Source of the DNA: UBA940 sp031547885
GTDB lineage: Bacteria > Bacteroidota > Bacteroidia > Bacteroidales > Rikenellaceae
Length of the DNA stretch: 64,000 nucleotides
Reading direction: 5' to 3'
Assembly (NCBI GenBank): GCA_031547885.1
Contig: JAVBRO010000001.1
Coordinates: forward strand, 248,001 to 312,000
Part shown: piece by piece, positions 27,729 to 35,690 of the stretch
How the letters are laid out: the number at the start of each line of letters is the position of its first letter
Position numbering within the stretch: position 1 is the first letter of the stretch
Position numbers and translations under genes: made by a program
The notes under the pieces: model-generated
What the model was told of the DNA's origin: nothing
Databases searched by the model: none
What the model saw: only the letters and a program-made list of their open reading frames with translations

Positions 27729-29441
27729 ATGCAACGTATTTTCACCATCGCCGCACTGCTGTTAGTTTCGTGCCTCACGGCGAAAAATCCCGTTACGCTC
27801 CACACCATCGATCAGATGAACCGGACTGCCGAAGCCCTGAACTCGCATGCGGGAGAGGAAGCGCACAGTGTCCTCGAACCCGTCTACGACTATATGCGCC
27901 TGGTGCCCGCCGAACACCTGAAAACCGACGGCACAGCCATATACCCGCGGATCAAGAAGATGGCCGACGGGCGGTATATCATGTTCTGCCAGGGCGGGCA
28001 GATCGCCTCGAAGATATATTACTATACGAGCGACGACCTGAAAACATGGAGCGGCGGGACCCTGCTTTTCGAACCTTACCCGGTAGTCACATCCGCCGGA
28101 GACGACACCCGCTGCTTTTCCACCGTCGACGCCGTGGTTCTGGAGAATGGCGACATACTGGCTGCCTGTTCCTACCGCGCAAGTGCTGGCTACAAACACA
28201 ATATCGACTGCGGGATCATGCTCCGCCGCAGCACCGACAACGGAGCGACCTGGTCGGACGAAGAGGTCATATTCGAAGGGACCAACTGGGAACCGTACCT
28301 GCTGCAGCTTCCGGACGGCCGCGTGCAGTGCTATTTCACCGACTGCCTGCCGAAAGACCGCAATTCGGGCACTTCCGTCATAACCTCGCTCGACGGCGGC
28401 CGTACATGGGCCGGCCATATGAGGGTCTGCCGGCAGTACAAATACGACAACAACGGGGTGAAGATATACACCGACCAGATGCCCTGCTTCAGGCTGCTGA
28501 ACGACGGCAAAACGATCTTCGGATTCCTGGAAGCGAGGGTCGAACCCGGCGGCCCGCAGGACAAGAGCAAATATATGATGTCGACGGTCTACAACCACGG
28601 TTTCGACTGGAAACCGTTGGGCGAGAACAGCGAAGGACCGGCCGACCGCGAAACCAACCTTTTCGACGGATGTGCCGGATACGCCGCGGCCTTCCCCTCG
28701 GGCGAAACGGTGGTCTCGTGCAATATCGACAGGCGTTTCAGCATGAAAGTCGGCGACAGCCGCGCCAGGGTCTTCAACGGCCGTTCATGGGACTCGGACT
28801 GGTTCCAGCCATTCGCGGGACGCGGTTTCTGGGGAAGCCTCGAACCCCTGGACGACCATCATGTAATCGGGACCATGCACTGCGACGAGGGTATCCAGAC
28901 GGGGGTATTCTACCTCAACCACCGGATCGACGCGCCCCGGGCGAAGATCAAAGTCGACGGCGACTGTTCGGAGTGGACCGGCGACCAGGCGCTTTTCATC
29001 GGAAGCGACTCTCCGGTGCAGACGATCTTTAGGGCCGCCTGCGACGACAGGTACCTTTACATCGCGGCGGAACGCAAAGACGGCGCGCCGGCGGAAGATT
29101 CCACTATCGAGATATATGTTTCAAACGGACACGCGGATGGCGTTACGGTATTCGCCGAGGTCGCTCCTTCCGGGTTGGTTTCATGCCCGGTGAAGGGATC
29201 TGGCAGCGGCAATGCACCCGTCAAGGGGGTTAAAGGCGCTTGCCGCGATGCCGTAACAGAGAGAGGAGAGACAGGTTGGTCGGCGGAAGCCGCCATCCCG
29301 TTGTCCGTTTTGGGAGCGGCGCCCGGCGATACGGTCTGCTTCAACGCCGTCGTAAAGGGCGAAGGACTGAGCGACACGTTCACTTTCGCAGAACCGTCGG
29401 ACCCATCCACATGGATGAGGATCAGGCTTGAAAAACCATAA
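27729..29441 (+). CDS. Second sialidase/GH93-like propeller with CBM9-like C-terminus
   Basis: About 570 residues, paralogue of the protein at 20448 with the same architecture. The ATG at 27729 is chosen because MQRIFTIAALLLVSC makes a proper lipoprotein signal (Cys15); the in-frame ATG at 27684 falls inside the hairpin. The propeller carries YPRIKKMADGRYIMF, the Asp box STDNGATWS, NWEPYLLQLPDGRVQCYFTD and YTDQMPCFRLL. The C-terminal CBM9-like module begins near FYLNHRIDAP, then KVDGDCSEWTGDQALFIG and TIEIYVSNG. It lacks the acidic tail of its paralogue. The two copies may act on different ends or linkages of one glycan. Confidence 0.7.
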   Translation: MQRIFTIAALLLVSCLTAKNPVTLHTIDQMNRTAEALNSHAGEEAHSVLEPVYDYMRLVPAEHLKTDGTAIYPRIKKMADGRYIMFCQGGQIASKIYYYTSDDLKTWSGGTLLFEPYPVVTSAGDDTRCFSTVDAVVLENGDILAACSYRASAGYKHNIDCGIMLRRSTDNGATWSDEEVIFEGTNWEPYLLQLPDGRVQCYFTDCLPKDRNSGTSVITSLDGGRTWAGHMRVCRQYKYDNNGVKIYTDQMPCFRLLNDGKTIFGFLEARVEPGGPQDKSKYMMSTVYNHGFDWKPLGENSEGPADRETNLFDGCAGYAAAFPSGETVVSCNIDRRFSMKVGDSRARVFNGRSWDSDWFQPFAGRGFWGSLEPLDDHHVIGTMHCDEGIQTGVFYLNHRIDAPRAKIKVDGDCSEWTGDQALFIGSDSPVQTIFRAACDDRYLYIAAERKDGAPAEDSTIEIYVSNGHADGVTVFAEVAPSGLVSCPVKGSGSGNAPVKGVKGACRDAVTERGETGWSAEAAIPLSVLGAAPGDTVCFNAVVKGEGLSDTFTFAEPSDPSTWMRIRLEKP

Positions 29442-29458
29442 TCGTAACTCCGATCAGA

Positions 29459-29510
29459 CTAAATCAGTATGCCGGAAGTTTTATATAAAACTTCCGGCAT
29501 ACTGATTTAG
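29459..29510. terminator. 52-nt perfect palindrome between converging operons
   Basis: Each 26-nt half is the exact reverse complement of the other, with no loop (centre at tata, 29483-29486). It lies between the stop of the + strand operon (29441) and the stop of the sulfatase on the - strand (29526). It probably ends transcription from both sides, although no long T-run follows on either strand. Confidence 0.75.
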
Positions 29511-29525
29511 CTTGATATCCTTGAT

Positions 29526-31019
29526 CTAATCCTTTGCGGTCAGGGCGAAAAATTCCGCTTTCAACTCCCCGAGTTTATCCGGATGCCGTCCGGCAAGATT
29601 CTCCCGCTGACCGACGTCCGGCCCGAGGTCGTATAAGGCCCAATCGTCCGACCAACCGGTCTCGATCCCGCACGGGTCTACTGCAAATCCCTCGTAGGGA
29701 GGCATCAGATACCATCCGCCGCAGCGCATCGAGAGTTTGCCCATCGACCCGAGCACCAACTGTTCCCGGCCTTTTTTGCTCTTCCCGAGGAACGTACCGA
29801 GGGTGCTGCGGCTGTCGAGGCCGTCGGGCATCCCTATCCTGACCAGTTCGGCAAGCGAGGCGAACAGGTCCATCTGGCACACCACGGCGTCCGAAACGCC
29901 AGGCTTTACATGCCCTTTCCAACTGACGAAGAAGGGGACGTGGCAGCCTCCATCGAAGAGGCTGTATTTTCCTCCCCGGTAAGGCTGTGCCGGGTTTATT
30001 TCGCCCCACCTTTCACGCGCCTCGTCGCGGTAGCCGTCGTCTAGCACAGGCCCGTTGTCGCTGGTGAATATCACTATGGTATTTTCGGCAAGGCCGGTCT
30101 CTTCCAGGTATTTCATCACTTCACCGACGCACCAGTCGGCCTCGAGTATCACGTCGCCCCTGGGACCCATACCGCTTTTACCCTCGAAACGGGGATGCGG
30201 CGCGCGCGGAACATGGGGTTGATGCAGGCCGTAATAGAGGAAGAACGGCTTGTCCCTGTTGCTGCCGATAAATCCTTTCACCTTATCCACAAACAGGTCG
30301 GCCATATCCTCGTCCACCCATCTGGCGGCACTCCCGCCTTTCATGTAACCTATGCGCGGAATGCCGTTCACGATCGAATAGAAGTGCCCCATGGACCAAT
30401 TCATGCGCAGCATCCCGGGATGTGTCAGCGCCGTGGGTTCTCCGGGAAAGTTTTCGGCGTAACTGACATATACCGGGTCTGCGGGATCGAGTCCTACGAC
30501 CGCCCCATCCTCGACATAGACCGTCGGGACGCGGTCGTTGGTGGCGGCGATTATGTAGGAGTAGTTGAATCCCGTATCTTTCGGCGAAGGTGTTATCGGG
30601 GCGTTCCAGTCAATCTCCCCGCGCCCGAGGCCGAGATGCCATTTACCTATGGCGCCGGTTTCATATCCGCCGTATTTCATGAGTTTTGCTACCGTAGGCT
30701 GGTCGCGCCCGATGATAAGGTTGCCGTCGCCCGGCAGGATCTCGGCCTCGCTGTTCCGCCACGGATACATCCCCGTCATCAGCGAGTAACGGCTGGGCGT
30801 GGAAGTAGGTGCGGCCGCGTAGCCGTTGGTGAATACAAGTCCCTCGGCAGCGAGCCTGTCGATATTGGGGGTATTCAGCACGGTCGAACCCAGCGCGCCG
30901 ATATCGCCGCAGCCCAGGTCGTCGGCCATTATTATGATAACATTCGGAAGCCGCTCCTGTTGTTGCCCGTTGCAGGCGGCCAAAGCCGCAAGCGGCAGGA
31001 TAAAGCAAGTTCTTTTCAT
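29526..31019 (-). CDS. Sulfatase, serine-type formylglycine precursor (S1 family)
   Basis: 497-residue secreted or lipid-anchored arylsulfatase-superfamily enzyme (signal peptide to LAAC, Cys16) that would remove sulfate esters from glycans. The N-terminal metal motif is IIIMADDLGCGDIG with Asp33 and Asp34. The catalytic motif is S-T-P-S-R, residues 73-77, followed by YSLMTG, so Ser73 must be converted to formylglycine by an anaerobic sulfatase-maturating enzyme, which is not encoded in this window. GKWHLG and FTSDNGP further on carry other conserved residues. It is the last gene of the region 3 operon, 2 nt after the fucosidase, so both probably act on the same fucosylated, sulfated glycan. 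Confidence 0.92.
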   Translation of the reverse strand: MKRTCFILPLAALAACNGQQQERLPNVIIIMADDLGCGDIGALGSTVLNTPNIDRLAAEGLVFTNGYAAAPTSTPSRYSLMTGMYPWRNSEAEILPGDGNLIIGRDQPTVAKLMKYGGYETGAIGKWHLGLGRGEIDWNAPITPSPKDTGFNYSYIIAATNDRVPTVYVEDGAVVGLDPADPVYVSYAENFPGEPTALTHPGMLRMNWSMGHFYSIVNGIPRIGYMKGGSAARWVDEDMADLFVDKVKGFIGSNRDKPFFLYYGLHQPHVPRAPHPRFEGKSGMGPRGDVILEADWCVGEVMKYLEETGLAENTIVIFTSDNGPVLDDGYRDEARERWGEINPAQPYRGGKYSLFDGGCHVPFFVSWKGHVKPGVSDAVVCQMDLFASLAELVRIGMPDGLDSRSTLGTFLGKSKKGREQLVLGSMGKLSMRCGGWYLMPPYEGFAVDPCGIETGWSDDWALYDLGPDVGQRENLAGRHPDKLGELKAEFFALTAKD

Positions 31020-31021
31020 AA

Positions 31022-32557
31022 TTACATGATTTTGTCATACTCTATTCTCAGAACGTGGGCATAATCCGTCGGCAATACAGACGGCAATATCACTTTAAGG
31101 CCGCCCGGCGTCTGCTCCCATTCCAGGGGGCCGGAGCATCCGAGCATGGAAACCGACCTGACTTCATACCCGCTCTCTCCGGACAATGATCTGATCACAG
31201 CCTCTTTCCCCGGATGTGCAAGAAAGATCGCATATAAATTGCCGTTATTTGTCGTGAAACGTATGTCGCGCGAATTGTAGGCCGTGATCTCGCTGTCGGT
31301 CATATAGCCAGCCGTACCTACATTGTCGCCTTCGCCCGGAACGCTCCATGGGCGTGACCCGTATATGGCTTCGCCGTTAACTTTAAGCCATCCGCCCAAC
31401 TCCCGCAGCACATGAGCCTGTTCTTCCGTTATCGAACCGTCGGCGCGCGGACCTACGTTCAGAAGCAGGTTGCCGTTCTTGCTGACTATGTCGACAAAAT
31501 CGTCGATGATATGGTCGGGAGTCTTATTTTCGTCCGACGGATTGTGGCTCCACGAATGCTTGCCTATCGAAGTGTCTGTTTGCCAAGGATATTCGAGTAT
31601 ACGGTCGCTCTTGCCGCGCTCGATATCCATCACCTGGATGTTGCTTCCGTATCCGAATTTGGTATTTACCACTACTTCCCTGCTCCATTCGGCCGCCGAG
31701 TTGTAATAATAGGCAAGGTAACGGTAGAACGCGAGTTGGAACGGGTATTTGCCGACTGTCCAGTCGAACCACATAAGGTCGGGTTTGTATTTGTCGACCA
31801 GTTCGTAGGTATGTAGAAGCCACTGGCGGCGCGAGCGCTCGTTCGATCCCTCGTTGGGACCTGTCTCCGGCGTCATGCCTTTCACGTCGCTTTCCGGAAT
31901 ACGTTCGCCGTAGAGCGTAATATTCATATCCTGGACGTCGGACGGAACATGCATTCCGTATTCATAAAACCATGCGTTTTCAGCGCGGTGCGAAGAGACC
32001 CCGAACTTCATCCCCCGCGACCGGGCGGCTTTTTCGAGTTCGGAGATAAAATCCCTTCCGGGAATCATGTCGAATGAGTTCCATGGATTGAAAGAGCTGT
32101 GATACATGGCATAACCGTCATGGTGTTCAGCGACCGGAACCACATACGTCGCCCCTGAGTCCATGAACAGTTCGATCCACTCGTCCGCATCGAATTTTTC
32201 GGCCGTGAACATGGGGATAAAATCCTTATATCCGAACTCATCGACCGGCCCGTATGTTTTTACGTGATGTTCATAGGTTATATCCTCCGTATTATACATC
32301 CTGTAAGGATACCAGCAGTCGATGAACGCAGGAACAGAGTACACTCCCCAATGTATGAATATTCCCAGTTTGCCGTCACGGAACCAGTCGGGTATACGGT
32401 AATGCACTGCTATCGAAGCCGAATCGGGCTGAAATATATCTACACCGCCCGGTGACGACGTATTTGAAATATCGGGCCTGTATCCGCCCCTGCATGAAGG
32501 GAGCAGGCATAAACACATTATTACAAAGCCCGACAGCCTTTGCGCGGATCGCTTCAT
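31022..32557 (-). CDS. GH29 alpha-L-fucosidase lipoprotein
   Basis: About 511 residues, releasing terminal alpha-L-fucose. The start at 32557 (MKRSAQRL) gives a compact signal peptide with lipobox LPSC; an ATG six codons earlier (32575) is possible. Conserved family blocks are KLGIFIHWGVYSVPAF, VPVAEHHDGYAMYHS and PDLMWFDWTVG, in which the Asp (residue 265 from this start) is the expected nucleophile. LLLNVGPRADGSI is also typical of GH29. It lies between the truncated GH78 gene and the sulfatase in the region 3 operon. Confidence 0.92.
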   Translation of the reverse strand: MKRSAQRLSGFVIMCLCLLPSCRGGYRPDISNTSSPGGVDIFQPDSASIAVHYRIPDWFRDGKLGIFIHWGVYSVPAFIDCWYPYRMYNTEDITYEHHVKTYGPVDEFGYKDFIPMFTAEKFDADEWIELFMDSGATYVVPVAEHHDGYAMYHSSFNPWNSFDMIPGRDFISELEKAARSRGMKFGVSSHRAENAWFYEYGMHVPSDVQDMNITLYGERIPESDVKGMTPETGPNEGSNERSRRQWLLHTYELVDKYKPDLMWFDWTVGKYPFQLAFYRYLAYYYNSAAEWSREVVVNTKFGYGSNIQVMDIERGKSDRILEYPWQTDTSIGKHSWSHNPSDENKTPDHIIDDFVDIVSKNGNLLLNVGPRADGSITEEQAHVLRELGGWLKVNGEAIYGSRPWSVPGEGDNVGTAGYMTDSEITAYNSRDIRFTTNNGNLYAIFLAHPGKEAVIRSLSGESGYEVRSVSMLGCSGPLEWEQTPGGLKVILPSVLPTDYAHVLRIEYDKIM

Positions 32558-32610
32558 ATGAACAAGGTAATTCATCAGCTTGCCAAAAAATTTATCACTA
32601 CCTGGCGATG

Positions 32611-32657
32611 CCGCAGCATGACGTGCCTAGCCACCCCATGTGTTCGTCACGCTGCGG
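32611..32657. other. Large hairpin between truncated GH78 and fucosidase genes
   Basis: A 13-bp stem (32611-32623 with 32645-32657, one wobble) has a 21-nt loop. A 12-bp perfect palindrome (aacaggcctgtt) lies just beside it at about 32691-32702. There is no T-run. It may be a scar of the deletion that truncated the GH78 gene, or an RNA-processing structure. Confidence 0.5.
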
Positions 32658-32700
32658 ACGATCGCAGGTATTTCCTGTACCGGCCCTGTGAACAGGCCTG

Positions 32701-33516
32701 TTACTCTATATGACCGGCAGGCGAGACCATCCAGTTTTCGTAGCTGACGAGGGTCTGGCGGGTGCCGTCTTCGTAGTTTATCTCGAATTGAAGGATCATT
32801 TTCGGAGATTCCGGGTAACTGTTGCCGAGCACCACGTCTATGACGTTGTCCCCCGCAGCGATTCTCTCCGTGACCTCGAACGTATCGTATGCGGCCGGCT
32901 TGGTGTCGGCGGATGATACGGCCGGGATCATGCGTCCGCCCACCCGTCCGCCGCTGATATAAAGTTCATATCCGCTTGTCGCCGCGATATACAGCATTGC
33001 TTTGCGTATGGGATACTCCGAACGGAATTCTCGGCGGAAACGATACGGCGTTCCCACGGTATCGCTGATCCCGAACGTGTCGGGACCGATCCACTCGCCC
33101 AGCCACTCCTCTTCGCCGAGAAGACCCATTGTCCAGCGGGCGGTTTCGCTCCAATGCGTCTGCCCCCGCTCATCGAACACGCAAACTTTCCAGAAACATT
33201 CCTGCCTGCTCGCCGGTTCTTTGCCCGCATAAACGGCTTCCGGCAGACTCGAATTTATCTTTCCGGAGTCCCACAGATCGGCCTCTCCCGCCTTGAGCCG
33301 TTCGGGCGATGTGGCTGCGATTATTCGGAAACCCGTCTGCCGTGCATCGTTTTTTCCGAGAAGCGCCCAGTTCAACCGCGGCGTCCGGGTGTTGATGCCC
33401 GGCGGATTCTCCGACATTTCGCATTTCAGTTCCGCAACTTCAGTTTTCGGGGCACACGACACCGCATACAGCATCACCGCCGCTATCACACATATCCAAT
33501 TCACACAATTTTTCAT
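32701..33516 (-). pseudogene. Truncated GH78 alpha-L-rhamnosidase (N-terminal domains only)
   Basis: 271 residues with a lipoprotein signal (MLYAVSC, Cys21), the Ig-like domain (CEMSENPPGINTRTPRLNW, WDSGKI, CFWKVCVFDE) and the start of the rhamnosidase N-terminal sandwich (LYIAATSGYELYISGGRVGG). The reading frame stops there. Full-length relatives in this window have 900-908 residues and continue into the catalytic barrel with the DCPxRE motif, which is absent here. The next gene begins about 140 nt further on, so the catalytic part is deleted rather than frameshifted. It may be non-functional or survive as a sugar-binding lipoprotein, since the rhamnosidase N-terminal region can bind rhamnose. 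Confidence 0.7.
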
Positions 33517-33546
33517 TAGGGGCGTGGGTTTATATCGGGATCGGAT

Positions 33547-33583
33547 AAAAACAGGAGGAGCGTTTTCCGCCCTCCCGTTTCTA
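33547..33583 (-). terminator. Terminator after GH20, splitting the region 3 operon
   Basis: On the - strand a stem of about 10 bp with one wobble (aaacgggagg / cctcctgttt) is followed by a run of T. It lies between the GH20 stop and the truncated GH78 start, so the downstream GH78 fragment, fucosidase and sulfatase would be less expressed than the upstream genes. Confidence 0.7.
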
Positions 33584-33614
33584 TCCGGGAAAACTGCTTT
33601 GTGCCGGCGTTTCC

Positions 33615-35675
33615 CTATTGTTGTTCAGCCATCCATTTTTCGACGGCCCTGACCATCGGCAGCTCGAACCAGAACACCCAGTCGCTGCTGTTGGTGCGCG
33701 CCGCTAGGTGCATGTGGTGGCTGTTCCCTGCCACGAAACCGTCGGGATTCTCCATAAAACGTGTCTGCGAATAGGTGTCCAGAGCCTCTTTCTTCATTTC
33801 GTAGAAGTACGTGCAGACGTCGGAAAGCTCCACGAGAGCCTGCCGCTTATCGGACGCCCTGTCGTATTTTTCAAGCGCCAGCACCAGCTTCGACGGGAAG
33901 TAGAGCATGTCGTTGGTGCAGTCGTAAATATCAAGCGTATAACGGTTCCTCAGGGCTCTTTTTTCAGCGAGTGCGAGAGTCCCGACGGCCTTCTCATAGT
34001 GCGGGGTGCAACTGCCAGCGGCCTCTATCCTGTCGGCGTATTTTTCGCTCCAGGCTCCGGGTTTCGCCGGATCGGGAAGCTCGATCAGGGTGAATTTACC
34101 GACTGCGAAACCGGGATTGCGGTGGCCGTCTGTGACCAGCAGGGAGTCGTATATGGGCGCTATGGCCTCCATGTCTGTCAGGAATTCGACATCGGCGCGC
34201 GACAGTCCGAATTCGCGGCGTGCGTGGGCCGTCTTGAACTCCTCGACACTTCTTCCGGTCGGGTTCCATCCGAATTCACCCTGCGCGATATAGCTTCTTT
34301 CGACCGTTTTCATATGCGCCGAAGTGTCGCCCCATGCCGTTGCGAATATCCCCACGAAACCGCGTTCGGCGGTAATCTCGCTGAAGCCTTTGATATAGTC
34401 GAGGCGGCCGTTGGGACGCTGTATCAACACGCATGTGCCTTCCGAAGCGGCCGTTGCAGCCATTACTTTCAGACCTTTGGCCTTGTACCAGTCCATGACC
34501 AGCGTGTTGCCCAGCTCGGTGGCGTCACCGTAGAACCAGCGCATGTAGACGCAGTTCTTGGGGAACAGCCCTATCACCTCGTCGACCTTCGAAAAGTCCA
34601 TCAGGCGGCGGGTCTCCTCTTCCGGCAGGTTGAAGTTTATGGGGTACCACAGCCCGCCGAACTTGAACGGCATGTCGTCCCAGAAAATGGGGGTGCGTCC
34701 GTTTTCGGCGGCAAAATCGCACACCTTTTGCAACCACTCCATCTGCAGTTCGAACGGAGTTTTACCGGTAGCCTTACACCTCTCGTCGTTGCCGATCTGG
34801 CTCACTTCGTCGCCGCCCACGTGGAGGAATTTCCCGTCGGGCATTGCTTCCAGAGCGTCGCGGTAAAGTGCGAACAGCGTTTCGTAGGTACGCGGGTCGG
34901 ACGGGCAGAAATCACCGTCGTTGAAAGGATCTTCGCGCAGTTCCCAATGGTGTTTCAGGATGTAGGTGGCGTGGCCGAGACCCTGGATCAGAGGACTTAT
35001 CTCTATATGACGTTCCTTAGCGTAGCGGCTTATAGCCTGTATCTCCTGTTTGCTCAGCGAGTTGGGCGCGCCCACTTCGGGACGGCGCGTAAAGCGCAGC
35101 TTGTCTTCGATCTCCCAGATCACACCGTTGATCTTGTAGCGTGCCAGGCGGTCGATGAGGTCGTAGTAGTACTCCGCCCTGTCCAGATGATTCTTGTTGT
35201 CCCAGTGCACCGATCGGTAATGAATCGCCGGCCAGTCGGTTATCTTCATGCGCGGAATCACCAGGCCCAGTTCGCGGCTGTCTTCAATAAGCTGGTCGAG
35301 TGTCTGGCAGCCGTAGAACAGCCCCGCGTCGCCGCGTGCAGATATCACGACGCCGCCTGCGCCGACTTCCAGTACGTAACCCTCTTCCGATTCGGGTACG
35401 CCGCTGCCGGTCATCACCAGCCTGACGCCTTTACTTTTCGTTTCATATCGCGGCAGAGCATCGAGACAGGCGCCCAGAACCGGCATCTTCACACCGTCGG
35501 CCGCAGTTATCCACGAAAGTTCGGATCCTCGGATGCCGCTGTCGCTGAAAACCTCGACCTTCTGCGGCTGGGGCAATATCTGGAATTTCGGATTGAGTTC
35601 CCTTGCCCCGAGGAGCGGAACGGCGACGAGCGCCGCCATTCCGGCTCCCAGGAGTTTAAATATTGTTTTCTTCAT
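33615..35675 (-). CDS. GH20 beta-N-acetylhexosaminidase
   Basis: 686-residue secreted enzyme releasing terminal beta-linked GlcNAc or GalNAc by substrate-assisted catalysis. A signal peptide (about 1-23) is followed by an alpha/beta GH20b-type domain and a TIM barrel. The catalytic Asp289-Glu290 pair lies in LHVGGDEVSQ, the hallmark HxGGDE motif. PRMKITDWPAIHYRSVHWDN is the usual beginning of the barrel, although the common RG(x)MLD text is diverged. It lies 15 nt after the GH123-like gene, which supports a HexNAc-rich substrate for this operon. Confidence 0.9.
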   Translation of the reverse strand: MKKTIFKLLGAGMAALVAVPLLGARELNPKFQILPQPQKVEVFSDSGIRGSELSWITAADGVKMPVLGACLDALPRYETKSKGVRLVMTGSGVPESEEGYVLEVGAGGVVISARGDAGLFYGCQTLDQLIEDSRELGLVIPRMKITDWPAIHYRSVHWDNKNHLDRAEYYYDLIDRLARYKINGVIWEIEDKLRFTRRPEVGAPNSLSKQEIQAISRYAKERHIEISPLIQGLGHATYILKHHWELREDPFNDGDFCPSDPRTYETLFALYRDALEAMPDGKFLHVGGDEVSQIGNDERCKATGKTPFELQMEWLQKVCDFAAENGRTPIFWDDMPFKFGGLWYPINFNLPEEETRRLMDFSKVDEVIGLFPKNCVYMRWFYGDATELGNTLVMDWYKAKGLKVMAATAASEGTCVLIQRPNGRLDYIKGFSEITAERGFVGIFATAWGDTSAHMKTVERSYIAQGEFGWNPTGRSVEEFKTAHARREFGLSRADVEFLTDMEAIAPIYDSLLVTDGHRNPGFAVGKFTLIELPDPAKPGAWSEKYADRIEAAGSCTPHYEKAVGTLALAEKRALRNRYTLDIYDCTNDMLYFPSKLVLALEKYDRASDKRQALVELSDVCTYFYEMKKEALDTYSQTRFMENPDGFVAGNSHHMHLAARTNSSDWVFWFELPMVRAVEKWMAEQQ

Positions 35676-35690
35676 CTTTCCGTTTTTTCT

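Noticed and set aside
27563..29032. 489-codon + strand frame overlapping the second propeller gene
   Set aside because: Out of frame with the propeller domain, Arg-rich, and overlapping the end of the DUF5107 gene.
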